Assembly: GCA_964463985.1 (NCBI GenBank)
Contig: CAYXEK010000004.1
Span: 1 to 64,000, forward strand
Direction: 5' to 3'
DNA from: JAXGPF01 sp964463985
Lineage (GTDB): Bacteria > Verrucomicrobiota > Kiritimatiellia > JAAZAB01
DNA length: 64,000 bases
Position numbers and translations under genes: made by a program
Notes under the pieces: generated by a model
Seen by the model: only the letters and a program-made list of their open reading frames with translations
Database searches by the model: none
What the model was told of the DNA's origin: nothing
Part shown: positions 12,259 to 20,955 of the stretch, piece by piece
Layout: each line of letters starts with the position of its first letter
Numbering within the stretch: position 1 is the stretch's first letter

Positions 12259-12978
12259 CTAAACTTGGGGCTTGGTGCAGGGGTGTCTCTTAGCTAAACC
12301 CCGCCAGGCATTTCTAATTTTCTTGAATACTTGATCCCATTGGTAACAGACCTTGTCCTCCGATAACGGTACATCTTGCTGAGGATTCTGGGCATAAACA
12401 GCTTTCTGGCTGTTTAATAAAGGGCGAAATATAGCCACTTGAGACGGCTCCGAATAGTTGTCTTGCAGGACGGTTTGGATAATTTCCATCCACCCATCGA
12501 TATTAACGACTGCGGGTAATTTCTTTTTTCCATGCCAAGACGGGCTGATACGTTTTAGATTTCCGCCGTCCCATAAATAACCGCAATAAAAATATCCAAC
12601 AAAGCGATTGTATAAATACCGCGGTGATGGGTTGATCTTAATTCCTTTGCCATATTTGCGGTAAGCCGTGTTTAATCGGTAAATCAGCCCCGGCATGCTG
12701 CCGGCCAGTAGAACGTTGCCATTTTCAACAGCATCTACATACGCACATGACAAGGCGTTCATTAATTCTTCCATATAAACTACCGCCGGGCTGGAGATCT
12801 CGCTCTCAGCCTGACGTGCAAGGCGCAAAATGAAATTAAGGCATCTTTGTAAGGAATTATCGTTTAAAGGCATCTCACAACGCGCCTCATGAATGGTCGC
12901 CCTACTGTAAGCGTAAGATGGAATTGTAGGTTTAGGCCCCTTGACACCACTAATCCTGCGGACATGAACATTTTTCAT
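12259..12978 (-). CDS. Unknown protein following the integrase
   Basis: I place the start at the ATG at 12978, preceded by GGGAGGCGATC, a good ribosome site; this gives 239 residues. An upstream start at 13017 would overlap the integrase. There is no recognisable domain. It is mixed alpha-helical with aromatic residues in YLYNRFVGYFYCGYLWDG near the middle. Position immediately downstream of the integrase and lower GC suggest it belongs to the mobile element. Function unknown. Confidence 0.7.
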   Translation of the reverse strand: MKNVHVRRISGVKGPKPTIPSYAYSRATIHEARCEMPLNDNSLQRCLNFILRLARQAESEISSPAVVYMEELMNALSCAYVDAVENGNVLLAGSMPGLIYRLNTAYRKYGKGIKINPSPRYLYNRFVGYFYCGYLWDGGNLKRISPSWHGKKKLPAVVNIDGWMEIIQTVLQDNYSEPSQVAIFRPLLNSQKAVYAQNPQQDVPLSEDKVCYQWDQVFKKIRNAWRGLAKRHPCTKPQV

Positions 12979-13006
12979 GATCGCCTCCCGGTAGTCACAA
13001 AGATTA

Positions 13007-14254
13007 TCAAAAATCATTATTCGGCAATGCGGCTATAGCCGCCATTTTCTGACTGTCGTCCAGATGCGTATAATGCTCGGTCATGGCCGGCGAACCATGG
13101 CCGACGATTTGCTGAATGACATGCTGCGGCGCCCCGCCCGCCGCCATAAGCGATACAAATGAATGCCGCAGGCTATGGAACCCAACACGAACAATGGCGT
13201 GCCGCCTGTGGCCGTTGGTCGCCTTCTCGGTGGTTTGAATCCCGCAATCTTCAAAATGTTTTTGAATACCGTTCGTGATATTCCCGGTTCCCTTGGCGTA
13301 CTGTGCGCGTTCGGCCGGGAAAAAGTAATCGCCTTCGACCTCGCGCAACATGGTTGCTAAAAGCGGGCGTAATTTAAGATGGATGGGAATACGGACTTTT
13401 TTCCCTTTACGCTTGGTCTTCACGGGGATGACCTCAATGATGTTCTCGTCCAGATTGACTGCATCCTTGCGCAGATTTACCACATCCGCAAGCCGTAACG
13501 CTGTAAACAGGCCGATCATCAGCATTGCCAGCATGTTCCCTTGCGCGTTGCCTATCACATTCTGTAATTCCGACATTGAAAGATTACGCCGGCTTTCCTG
13601 CTCCTTTTCCAGACTGTCCACGGCATCCCAGGGATTCGACACCAGACCGGCCCGGGCCTTAAGCTTCTTAAATAATCCGGCCAGGAACCGCTTATGCATG
13701 TTAAAAGTTGAGGTGCTTACTTGGGATTTCCACAAGTCGGCGGCGTAGTCCTGCGCATCAATTTCGGTCATCTCGTGGAGATATTGCAGCTCCCGGCCTT
13801 CAACCCAGGCAGCAAATCTTTTCCAGGCGGCGTAATAGCCTTGAATTGTGGTTGCGCCGGTCTTCTTCGGGATATCCAGCCATGCTTGCCATGCTTCCAC
13901 GAAACTCAAACGGGCTGCCTGACCCCGCATAATTTTTCGAGCAGCTTCGGCCCGGACCTTATCCTGCACCGGGGCAGGAAGATTTTCTAAATGACTGAGC
14001 ATCCTCGAAAGCAGGTTGTCTAATGATTCCGTGTTGGTGATTTCAGCCTTCTTGATTTTCAAAAAATCAATAGCTTTTTGCCGGTTTGAAGTTCCCGTCG
14101 AAAATATGTAATCTTTGCCGCCATACTGAAAACGGCAGTAATAATTTCGGACGCTTTTACGCTTGAAAATATTAGCCACATCCACCCCCCATTTACAAAA
14201 TTTATGACACACATGGAGCAGCCTGTTGCAGGCTGTTGCAAACTGATCTACCAT
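13007..14254 (-). CDS. Tyrosine recombinase (site-specific integrase)
   Basis: The catalytic domain shows the first Arg in GLFTALRLADVVNLRKD, a Lys-rich beta-hairpin (VKTKRKGKKVRI), H-x-x-R in HSLRHSFVSLM, His in IVGHGSPAMT and the nucleophile Tyr in EHYTHLD. The N-terminal part has an Arm-binding-like segment (YYCRFQYGGKDYIFSTGT) and a SAM-like core-binding domain (about residues 95-200). The start may be the ATG at 14254 (415 residues) or a GTG at 14179 after a G-rich ribosome site (390 residues). The gene lies about 120 bp inside the 3' end of tRNA-Arg, the classic layout for integration into a tRNA. It probably mobilised the island to its left. Confidence 0.93.
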   Translation of the reverse strand: MVDQFATACNRLLHVCHKFCKWGVDVANIFKRKSVRNYYCRFQYGGKDYIFSTGTSNRQKAIDFLKIKKAEITNTESLDNLLSRMLSHLENLPAPVQDKVRAEAARKIMRGQAARLSFVEAWQAWLDIPKKTGATTIQGYYAAWKRFAAWVEGRELQYLHEMTEIDAQDYAADLWKSQVSTSTFNMHKRFLAGLFKKLKARAGLVSNPWDAVDSLEKEQESRRNLSMSELQNVIGNAQGNMLAMLMIGLFTALRLADVVNLRKDAVNLDENIIEVIPVKTKRKGKKVRIPIHLKLRPLLATMLREVEGDYFFPAERAQYAKGTGNITNGIQKHFEDCGIQTTEKATNGHRRHAIVRVGFHSLRHSFVSLMAAGGAPQHVIQQIVGHGSPAMTEHYTHLDDSQKMAAIAALPNNDF

Positions 14255-14372
14255 GTAGCATGTATTGAAAACAAAGGGGTGTCAAGCAAAATTCGTAACA
14301 AAAGCCGTAACAAAATAGCCTTTTCAGGCAACATCCAAAACTGTAGCTTTTGTAAATGCTTGATAATGAGGG

Positions 14373-14446
14373 CGCGCCCGGCAGGGCTCGAACCTGCAAC
14401 CACCTGATCCGAAGTCAGGTGCTCTGTCCAATTGAGCTACGGGCGC
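14373..14446 (-). tRNA. tRNA-Arg(UCG)
   Basis: Read on the minus strand it has acceptor stem GCGCCCG/CGGGCGC, anticodon stem CCTGA/TCAGG, loop CTTCGGA (anticodon UCG, reading CGA) and T arm GCAGG-TTCGAGC-CCTGC. CCA is not encoded. Its 3' end faces the integrase, so it is the likely integration target. Confidence 0.95.
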
Positions 14447-14448
14447 AA

Positions 14449-14868
14449 TCAGTCATCCGCCGGCGAGACGGCCCGGCGCGCGGCTTTCTTGGCGCCATGC
14501 TGGCGCTTCTGTTCCACTGAGATCTGGCGCTGGCGGCGCGACCGCCGGCGTTTCTGGCGGCGGATTTTTTCCGCCGCCTGCCGCCGGGCCGAGTGCGCAC
14601 CTTCAATCCGCGCCGCCAGGCGTTCGCACAACTCGCGCCGCGCCAGGAACCGGTTCATCTCCCGCGAACGGCTGGCCTGGCACTTGACCTCGACGCCGCT
14701 GGCCGGATGCCGCAGGTAAACGCAGGTGGAGGACTTGTTGACTTTCTGGCCGCCGCTGCCGGAACCCAGAATGAATTTTTCCACCAACGCGCTTTCCGTC
14801 ACGCCCAGCTCGCGCAGGCGCTGCTCCAGGGCGCGTTTCTTTTCCGGGCTGACCGGGGCGGTATTCAT
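14449..14868 (-). CDS. Peptide chain release factor-like protein (GGQ domain only)
   Basis: The 139-residue protein has the catalytic GGQ motif in GSGSGGQKVNKSS and the following VYLRHPASGVEVKCQ, typical of class-I release factor domain 3, but no codon-recognition domain. The C-terminus is a Lys/Arg-rich tail (about residues 90-130), as in ArfB/YaeJ and mtRF-R-like proteins that hydrolyse peptidyl-tRNA on stalled ribosomes. The SxxREMNRFLARRELCERL segment is typical of the small release factor-like family. Its start overlaps the stop of the GHKL ATPase gene by one base. Ribosome rescue is a family-based inference. Confidence 0.85.
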   Translation of the reverse strand: MNTAPVSPEKKRALEQRLRELGVTESALVEKFILGSGSGGQKVNKSSTCVYLRHPASGVEVKCQASRSREMNRFLARRELCERLAARIEGAHSARRQAAEKIRRQKRRRSRRQRQISVEQKRQHGAKKAARRAVSPADD

Positions 14869-16670
14869 TATAAATTCTCTTCAGTATAAAGGGAAAGCTC
14901 GATCATGCGTTCCAGCAACTGCTCGGCGGAAAAGCCGGTAAAATTCTTGACTACCAGTTCCTTGGTGAACAGCCGGCAGATGTAACGGAGTTGCAGGGAC
15001 TTATTGCGCGCCGCATAAATAAAATCGCGGTGGCCTTTATTGATGACGATCAGGTTGTCATCCTCGCTGTAGCGGGACCGCCACACTTCGCCGGGCGCCC
15101 ATTCGTAGGTATATCCCGGCAACCCCTGGCGCGCGGCGTTCTGGGGGCGATCATCCACCGGCGGCAACAGGCTGTCGGTAACCGTGATCAGCGCTTCGCC
15201 GGCGCACAGCACATCCTGCTGAGCGACCTGCAAAGCCAGCCTTACCAGTCCCGGTTCCGGTCCGGCGGTGAAAGCCGCGATTTCGCCGGCGGCGCCCGCC
15301 AGCGTGCCGCCGCCTTCGGTAATGCGCCAGGCAAAAGTCAAATCCTTTTCGACCAGGTGGCGGGTGCGATCGCGCGGTACGGCGCGAAAATTGCGGGTTT
15401 CCCCCACGCGCACCTGGCAGGATGCCGGCGAGACGACCACGCTGAACAATGGCCCGGCAAATTCAAAAAATTGTTTTTGTTCAGGCGCCGGCGCGGTCTC
15501 GCCCGCGGGCGGCGCAGAGGATGGATCGGTGCGCTTGGGCCGGGAACGTCCGGCGCCGCGGGCGCGCAAGTCAAACCAATCGTATTCATTTTCCGGCAAA
15601 ATCAACAGCGCTTCACGCAAGGCTTTTTGCACGGAGCGCAGCACGGATTGGTTGGCGCGCTGCTCCTCGGCTTTTTCCTGCTCCGCGACAATGGCCTGCA
15701 AGCGCTCCTCCACCGGCTGCAGCGCCTCGCCCAGCGCGGCAAAACGGTCATCCTGCACAATATTGTCGCGGGTGCCGGGGGTCAGATTCAGGAACGACGC
15801 ATCCACGATGCCCTGCAGACAACCGCTATTCCATGGCGGACGGGCAAAGGCGTCCAGACGCGTAATGGAATCCAAAACACGGGTGCCGGAACGATACAGA
15901 CCAACCTGGTTCTGCTGATCGGATTCAGTCAAATACAACTCCAGGTACACTTCGCCGGCCGCACAAACCGCCGCGGGCAGTTGGTGCAGCAATTGCCCGT
16001 TGAACTGGCGCGGCTCCACCATAAACTCCGCCCGGCACATCCGGTCAACGACCTTGATCCTGACCCCGGTGGTCCGGATGCGGTCGCGCAGTTCCGCCGC
16101 CAGGTACCATTGGATTTTCTCGCCGCTGACCTGGCGGATGCCGGGCAGCATGGGCTTGATCTTGAGTTCCGTGCCATGTCCGGCGAAAAGCATATGGCGC
16201 TGGCAGACCCGGTACGACGGATCGCCCTTGCGCATTTGCATTTGATACAGCTTACCATCGGCGCCCGGCGCGTCGAGCGTCAGCGCATCCCCCAGAATCC
16301 AGAAACTCAACAAGCCAATGCCGAATTCACCCTGCAAACCCTTGTGGCCCTGCTGCTTCAACTGGCGTTTGATGGAATCGCAGATATGCGTGGCCACGTA
16401 TTTGAAATCCGGAATGCCCTGCTCGTTGCGCAACACGCCATCGCCGTCATCGGTAATCCGCAGGTACTGGGAACCGGCTTCCTTCCCGCGGACGATGGTG
16501 ATATTGCGGGCATGGGCATCAATGCTGTTTTCCACCAGTTCCGCAATGGCTTTCAAAGGATTGGTCTGCGAGAGCGCGATGATCGTAATGGCATTCCAAT
16601 CATCGCCGATACGCAGGCGGCCGGCGGCCGGGGGTGGGCGAGTCTTTTTCATGGAGGTAATTATTAGCAT
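14868..16670 (-). CDS. GHKL (Hsp90/MutL-type) ATPase with an Ig-like segment
   Basis: The 600-residue protein begins with a Bergerat-fold ATPase: N-box IAELVENSIDAHARNITI near residue 45, G1 box ITDDGDGV near residue 73, and G2 box HKGLQGEFGIGLLSF near residue 115. A transducer-like segment follows (about residues 200-330). Residues about 400-500 (VSPASCQVRVGETRNFRA, LTFAWRITEGGGTLAGAAG) look like an Ig-like beta sandwich, unusual for a GHKL protein. The last 80 residues form a separate alpha/beta segment. Proteins of this kind are annotated only as ATP-binding protein; some GHKL genes serve in defence, but nothing here proves it. It is coupled to the release-factor-like gene downstream. Confidence 0.8.
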   Translation of the reverse strand: MLIITSMKKTRPPPAAGRLRIGDDWNAITIIALSQTNPLKAIAELVENSIDAHARNITIVRGKEAGSQYLRITDDGDGVLRNEQGIPDFKYVATHICDSIKRQLKQQGHKGLQGEFGIGLLSFWILGDALTLDAPGADGKLYQMQMRKGDPSYRVCQRHMLFAGHGTELKIKPMLPGIRQVSGEKIQWYLAAELRDRIRTTGVRIKVVDRMCRAEFMVEPRQFNGQLLHQLPAAVCAAGEVYLELYLTESDQQNQVGLYRSGTRVLDSITRLDAFARPPWNSGCLQGIVDASFLNLTPGTRDNIVQDDRFAALGEALQPVEERLQAIVAEQEKAEEQRANQSVLRSVQKALREALLILPENEYDWFDLRARGAGRSRPKRTDPSSAPPAGETAPAPEQKQFFEFAGPLFSVVVSPASCQVRVGETRNFRAVPRDRTRHLVEKDLTFAWRITEGGGTLAGAAGEIAAFTAGPEPGLVRLALQVAQQDVLCAGEALITVTDSLLPPVDDRPQNAARQGLPGYTYEWAPGEVWRSRYSEDDNLIVINKGHRDFIYAARNKSLQLRYICRLFTKELVVKNFTGFSAEQLLERMIELSLYTEENL

Positions 16671-16713
16671 GTCCTGGCGCCGGATTCAAACCTATAAGTG
16701 CGCTAAAAAAGCT

Positions 16714-16741
16714 TTGACTGGTATGCGGTATATGGTATGCA
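16714..16741 (+). promoter_or_regulatory. Sigma-70-like promoter for the GH3 gene
   Basis: A -35 TTGACT (16714-16719) and -10 TATGCA (16736-16741) are separated by 16 bases. The spacer and -10 contain GGTATGC twice. The start codon is 33 bases downstream, after AAGGCGG. Confidence 0.5.
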
Positions 16742-16774
16742 TTATTCACTTATGAACCAAGGCGGCAAAACATC

Positions 16775-18205
16775 ATGCAAAACATAGAAAACATCGAACA
16801 AGTCCTGCAGTCCTTAACCACGGAACAGAAAATCGGCCAGATGCTGATGGCCCGCGGTTTTCACCGCTTCCCGGATGACCTCGAGGAATTACTGGACGCC
16901 GGCCTGGTGGGCGGCATCCAGGTCAACGCCCACCTCGACACCCGCGCGGAAATCGCCCGGGCGCAAGGCGCCGCGCCCCTGCCGCTGCTGGTGGCGGCGG
17001 ACATGGAAAACGGGTTTTCCGGCGCCGGGTTCCAGGGAGCCGACCTGCCCTGCCAGATGGCGCTGGGGGCGATTGGCGATGAAAACACCGCGTACGAGTG
17101 GGCGCGCATCGCCGCCCTGGAAGCCCGGCAATACGGCGTTAATTTCGCCTTCGGCCCGGTACTGGACATGGCGATCGAACCGGCCGCGCCCATGGTCAGC
17201 ACGCGCGCCCTGCATGCCGACCCGGACGAGGTTATCCGGCTGGGCGCCGCCATTGTGCGCGGCTACCAGGAAAACGGACTGCACGTCTCCGCCAAGCATT
17301 TTCCCGGCGCCGGCCGCGCNNNNNNNNNNNNNNNNNNNNNNNNNNNNNNNNNNNNNNNNNNNNNNNNNNNNNNNNNNNNNNNNNNNNNNNNNNNNNNNNN
17401 NNNNNNNNNNNNNNNNNNNGCGATGAAAGGCATCAAGGGCTATGTGCGCGACGAGGATTTACTCGCCGCCGCCATGGCCGCGGGGCATCACCTGATCCTG
17501 GTGGATTACAACCGCTCCCCCAAGGCGCAATTCCAGCAGATGCTGAAAGCGTTGCGGGATCAGTTTGTTACGCCGGAATTCGTGAACGAGGCGGTCCGGC
17601 GCATATTGAAAGCCAAGCAGCAAATCATAAAAAACACTCCGACAACGGATTTGGACCCGGCCCGACACCGGCAGGCGGCGCTGGAAATGAGCCGGCGCGC
17701 AATTACCCTCCGGGGCGACCTCCGCCCCTGGCTGGCTGAAAGGCAAGCCACTCGGACCTTGTTCATCATTGCCTCGTCGAGCAAGGCGATCATGGACACG
17801 GCGGAAATCGGCGGCGGCGGCACATCGGGCTCCATGGCCGGACTGCTGCGCCGGAAATTCCAGGGCGCGCGCATCCACCGCATCGGCGAAAGTCCGGACC
17901 CGGCGGAAATGGAAGCAACCCTCGACCTTGCCCTGGAATGCGACCGGATCGTGTTCCTGGCGGACGCCTTTACGCATTCCTACAAGGGGACGGCGGACTT
18001 GTCCCGTCAATTGCTGGCGCTGATCAGCGGGTTACGGCGCAAAATCGCCGTCCTGGGAATTTTGGGCAATCCGTACGCCGCGCGGCATCTGCCGCCGCTG
18101 CCATGCGTCCTGTTCGCCTATAGCGGCGGCCAATCCGAGCAGGCGCTGGCGGAAGCGCTCAACGGCGAATTTACTCCGCAAGGAAAACTGCCGGTGGCGA
18201 TTTAA
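16775..18205 (+). CDS. Glycoside hydrolase family 3 enzyme, interrupted by an assembly gap
   Basis: The N-terminal TIM barrel has LVGGIQVNAH, PLLVAADMENGFS, NFAFGPVLDM and VSAKHFPGAGR, as in beta-N-acetylhexosaminidase NagZ and related GH3 enzymes that release terminal beta-linked sugars. After the gap the product resumes with AMKGIKGYVRD, the segment that normally follows the nucleophile Asp. The second alpha/beta domain (about residues 300-476) ends with KLPVAI. In GH3 proteins about 70 residues lie between the KHFPG motif and the nucleophile, while the 100 Ns stand for only 33, so the gap length is arbitrary and the unbroken frame across it is coincidental. A ribosome site AAGGCGG precedes the ATG. 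Probably cytoplasmic; no signal peptide. Confidence 0.85.
   Translation: MQNIENIEQVLQSLTTEQKIGQMLMARGFHRFPDDLEELLDAGLVGGIQVNAHLDTRAEIARAQGAAPLPLLVAADMENGFSGAGFQGADLPCQMALGAIGDENTAYEWARIAALEARQYGVNFAFGPVLDMAIEPAAPMVSTRALHADPDEVIRLGAAIVRGYQENGLHVSAKHFPGAGRXXXXXXXXXXXXXXXXXXXXXXXXXXXXXXXXXXAMKGIKGYVRDEDLLAAAMAAGHHLILVDYNRSPKAQFQQMLKALRDQFVTPEFVNEAVRRILKAKQQIIKNTPTTDLDPARHRQAALEMSRRAITLRGDLRPWLAERQATRTLFIIASSSKAIMDTAEIGGGGTSGSMAGLLRRKFQGARIHRIGESPDPAEMEATLDLALECDRIVFLADAFTHSYKGTADLSRQLLALISGLRRKIAVLGILGNPYAARHLPPLPCVLFAYSGGQSEQALAEALNGEFTPQGKLPVAI
17320..17419. other. Assembly gap (100 Ns)
   Basis: Exactly 100 undetermined bases inside the GH3 gene, the standard placeholder for a gap of unknown size. 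Confidence 0.99.
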
Positions 18206-18862
18206 GCGGGTTGGCAGCGTCTTCCTTGCCTTATTCCACCTTATGTTAAATTTTCAGTTTTTTGTTAAAACGGATAACCGCATTGACATTGATATATTGC
18301 ATTTGATAATATGCAGCATATTTAACTGTTGGTTTTGGTTCATGAACCGAATGACCATCTGCGGCGGCAGGCTTATCGTCTTCCCGTGATGGCCGCGGGG
18401 AGGTTGGCGATGACTTTATCGGCAGAACACTGTCCGGACACGGGACCGGTGCAATGCCGCGGAATGATTCGCTTGAGAGCGCCAGCGCATCGCTTCCGCA
18501 TTTCTAGATTTCATTACTCCGCGTCATCACACCCAGATACTTTTCGATTTCCACCCGGTTTAAGTCACGCCGATTCCTGCCGGGGAACCGCGCAAAAAAG
18601 CGCCCCGCCCAGGTCGCCAAGAATGGCATCTATATTGTTGATAACTTTTAAACAAAGGTGGAAAGACGCCGCTCGATGCGTAACACATCATATTTTGTTT
18701 AGCCAACGCGCAGCGCGTCGACTTAACGGGACGCAGTGCGCGTCGGAGAACATGCTTGCCTCCGGGCAGCCTGTCAGCCGCAGTTCCGTTATGCCTGAAT
18801 AGCAGACATGTTTTATCCGTTCCGCATCAAACGAATAGCGCCTTGGTTCCATAGAAGAAGAC
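18206..18862. other. Intergenic region before the nuclease cassette
   Basis: No gene is convincing here. A reading frame at 18329-18802 is open but its predicted product has Pro/Arg-rich composition and no ribosome site. The right part (about 18680-18800) contains short GC-rich palindromes (GCGCAGCGC; GCAGTGCGCGTC) and ends in GTTATGCC, which may be one boundary of the cassette described next. Confidence 0.5.
18788..18795 (+). other. Putative cassette boundary site GTTATGCC
   Basis: GTTATGCC lies 67 bases before the nuclease gene and its exact reverse complement GGCATAAC lies just after the last gene of the cassette (20468-20475). The sequence resembles the simple-site cores of integron attC elements (consensus GTTRRRY, with one misfit). 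Only the pattern is seen; no integrase of the integron type is in the window. Confidence 0.4.
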
Positions 18863-20050
18863 ATGAAGAAGAAACGAAAAGAAACACTTGCTCGCAGGCT
18901 TGTCGAACTCATATCAGAGCCACAGTTCATCAAGTTTGAGCACATGTTGAGTGAGCCAAACATATTCAAGATTGTTGGCCGAACCCATTATGAAAGATGG
19001 CATTCCTGTTTCTGGGGCTGGCTTTTGGACGCTAACGGATCACACCTACTTTCCGACTACTCGCTGATTCGAATGTTGTTTTTGCTTGTTGATGACATGT
19101 GCCTGAAGGCAAAGAATCACGAAGCGCAGAATCTATGGAATTTACTTCCAACAATTGACTTTTCAGAGATAGAAGTCACCCCCAACGAGAACACATCTAT
19201 CGAAACAAGCGTTGCCGGAGTAGGACGATTCGACATTTTTTTGACAGCCAAGTTCACTGATGGCTTGGGTCGGCAAGGAAGACTCAATGTGATCATTGAA
19301 ATGAAAATCGACTCCAAACCCAATGGGGAACAGTCCAAGAAATACGCTGACTGGCTTCTTAAGAATCATTCAGACGATGTCAACCTCTTGATCTACATAA
19401 CCCCAAAATTGCTTGATACTTCAAAAGCTACCTCTGGCGATGACCGGTGGTACTGTCTCGACTATCAGTTACTCAACGACAGATTGCTACTTCTATTACT
19501 TGATCATCCGACACTGAATGATAAGGTCAAGCCGTTCATCGTTCAGTATGTGAAGAACCTGAAAATCAGATATAAGGGGATAAAGATGGCTATCACAAAC
19601 GAAGAAAAACGTATGGCTGTGGCGCTTTACGAAAAGTACAGCGATGTATTTGATTCGATCTATGATGCATTGGTATCGACAGGCACAATTGATCACAGCA
19701 CTTCTGATGTTGTCCCCGATAACGGACGCGAATCGGGACGGCTTGCCGTAAAGATCCATGGCAAAGTGTTCTCAAACGAGACCCTCAAACAACTGTTGGA
19801 AGACGTTCTCAAGTACCTCGTAGATGCTAATCTTCTATCGAAATTGCCGTTACCTTGGGGAACCAGTAATCAACGCTATATTCTAACGAACAAAGAACCA
19901 CCAAAACACCCCAACGGCAAAGACTTCTTCTACCCTGTAAGATACAAGGGATTCACGATGGAGAGCCACTATTCACGCGATCGGGGGATTCAGGTTTTGG
20001 GACATTTGTGCGGAAAACTGGAACTTGAGTTTGAGCAAATCGAAACATGA
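18863..20050 (+). CDS. PD-(D/E)XK nuclease-superfamily protein
   Basis: The 395-residue product has the nuclease core VGRFDIFLTAKF followed by NVIIEMKIDSKPNGEQSKKY: Asp and E-x-K spaced as in the PDDEXK_4 group, with the Gln-containing helix that follows. An N-terminal helical segment (residues 1-40) and a C-terminal domain of about 170 residues without recognised family surround it. Such proteins are frequent in defence loci and integron cassettes and may cut foreign nucleic acid; that role is inferred. GC is about 43 percent, clearly lower than the neighbours, so the gene was probably acquired. Two small genes follow closely and are likely partners. Confidence 0.85.
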   Translation: MKKKRKETLARRLVELISEPQFIKFEHMLSEPNIFKIVGRTHYERWHSCFWGWLLDANGSHLLSDYSLIRMLFLLVDDMCLKAKNHEAQNLWNLLPTIDFSEIEVTPNENTSIETSVAGVGRFDIFLTAKFTDGLGRQGRLNVIIEMKIDSKPNGEQSKKYADWLLKNHSDDVNLLIYITPKLLDTSKATSGDDRWYCLDYQLLNDRLLLLLLDHPTLNDKVKPFIVQYVKNLKIRYKGIKMAITNEEKRMAVALYEKYSDVFDSIYDALVSTGTIDHSTSDVVPDNGRESGRLAVKIHGKVFSNETLKQLLEDVLKYLVDANLLSKLPLPWGTSNQRYILTNKEPPKHPNGKDFFYPVRYKGFTMESHYSRDRGIQVLGHLCGKLELEFEQIET

Positions 20051-20063
20051 CAGGAGACATGTA

Positions 20064-20264
20064 ATGAGAAAAGACAGAATCATATACTCGATCAACATCG
20101 AAGACGTGCAAAATGTGGCACAACAAGAATTGGGCCGAGACCTAACCGATAGCGAATTGAAGATTGTGGAAGCCAAGATTGGAGACCAGTTCGACTGGTT
20201 CGAAGCAATTGCTTCCGTGATAGGTGCATACATTGAACAAAACGAACCCGCACATTCTAACTGA
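20064..20264 (+). CDS. Small acidic protein in the nuclease cassette
   Basis: The 66-residue product (start at the ATG at 20064, after AGGAG seven bases upstream) is a mostly helical acidic protein: NVAQQELGRDLTDSEL and VEAKIGDQFDWFEAIAS. It lies 13 bases after the nuclease stop, so it is likely in one transcript with it. The composition resembles small immunity or antitoxin-like partners, but no family is recognised. Function unknown. Confidence 0.7.
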   Translation: MRKDRIIYSINIEDVQNVAQQELGRDLTDSELKIVEAKIGDQFDWFEAIASVIGAYIEQNEPAHSN

Positions 20265-20280
20265 TTTTCCGGAGTCCCAC

Positions 20281-20463
20281 ATGTTGCAGAATGAATACGA
20301 AAAATTAGTTGAATATCTTGAAGAGATGATTTGCGATGGTTGTCAACTTGTGCATGGCGGGAACCTGCTTGACTGGCATGACACCAAAATCCTCAAAGTA
20401 CTCCAGAAGATCAAGGCACTCCGCGAGCGGGAATCCCCGGACACTCGGAAGACAAAGAAGTAA
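20281..20463 (+). CDS. Small helical protein in the nuclease cassette
   Basis: The start ATG at 20281 is preceded by GGAG six bases upstream and gives 60 residues. The chain is helical with two Cys close together (MICDGCQLVHGGNLLDW) and a basic C-terminus (RESPDTRKTKK). It follows the previous small gene by 16 bases. No family recognised; probably the third member of the cassette. Confidence 0.65.
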   Translation: MLQNEYEKLVEYLEEMICDGCQLVHGGNLLDWHDTKILKVLQKIKALRERESPDTRKTKK

Positions 20464-20467
20464 GACA

Positions 20468-20475
20468 GGCATAAC
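20468..20475 (-). other. Putative cassette boundary site GGCATAAC
   Basis: Inverted copy of the GTTATGCC at 18788-18795, placed five bases after the last cassette gene and followed by a GC-rich palindrome (GCGCTGCGCGC), as at integron-type recombination sites. Confidence 0.4.
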
Positions 20476-20912
20476 AAGAGGCGCTGCGCGCAGCACCCCG
20501 TTCGCCACGATGTAAAGGGATGTGATGTAATGTATAAAGGGATGTGAATAAAGGGATGTATAAAGGGAAAAAGGGACGATCAGAAAAAGGGACGTTCCTT
20601 GTAAGATATTATTCATCAAAAGATTATCAATTAATTCACATCACGTGAAAAACATGGGGGCATGGTCAATTTTTTGATTTACCATCATTACGGCATGATC
20701 GCCGTCGAGCATGCCGAAGCAGAACGGCTAACTCGGAAAGTTCGCCCCACCCGTGAAAATAACATCATCGTGCAAAGCTGAACGGCATATTTTTGAACCA
20801 TTGTAAAATCGGCCGGACGCTTACCCATTTTCGGCTGCCCCACAAAAATCTCCGCGCCAAGACCGCTAAATGCCGGGCGGATTGCTACTTGCCGGTTTTT
20901 TTAAATTTGTTG

Positions 20913-20941
20913 TTGACAATCGCGTATTCGATAAATACATT
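20913..20941 (+). promoter_or_regulatory. Sigma-70-like promoter of the IclR gene
   Basis: -35 TTGACA (20913-20918), spacer of 17, -10 TACATT (20936-20941). The -35 is a perfect consensus. The start codon is 33 bases further on. Confidence 0.65.
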
Positions 20942-20955
20942 CAACTATATTGAAT
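20939..20955. promoter_or_regulatory. Inverted repeat ATTCAA-N5-TTGAAT, candidate IclR operator
   Basis: A perfect 6-bp inverted repeat with 5-base spacer overlaps the -10 and the transcription start of the IclR gene. IclR regulators often repress their own genes from such sites; binding here is inferred. Confidence 0.5.

Noticed and set aside
14991..16667. Plus-strand open frame opposite the GHKL ATPase
   Set aside because: Minus strand shows the N, G1 and G2 boxes; the plus-strand translation is biased in His/Gln/Arg, typical for an antisense frame.
18329..18802. 157-residue open frame in the intergenic region before the nuclease
   Set aside because: No ribosome site, no domain and Pro/Arg-rich composition typical of chance frames; kept only as a note.
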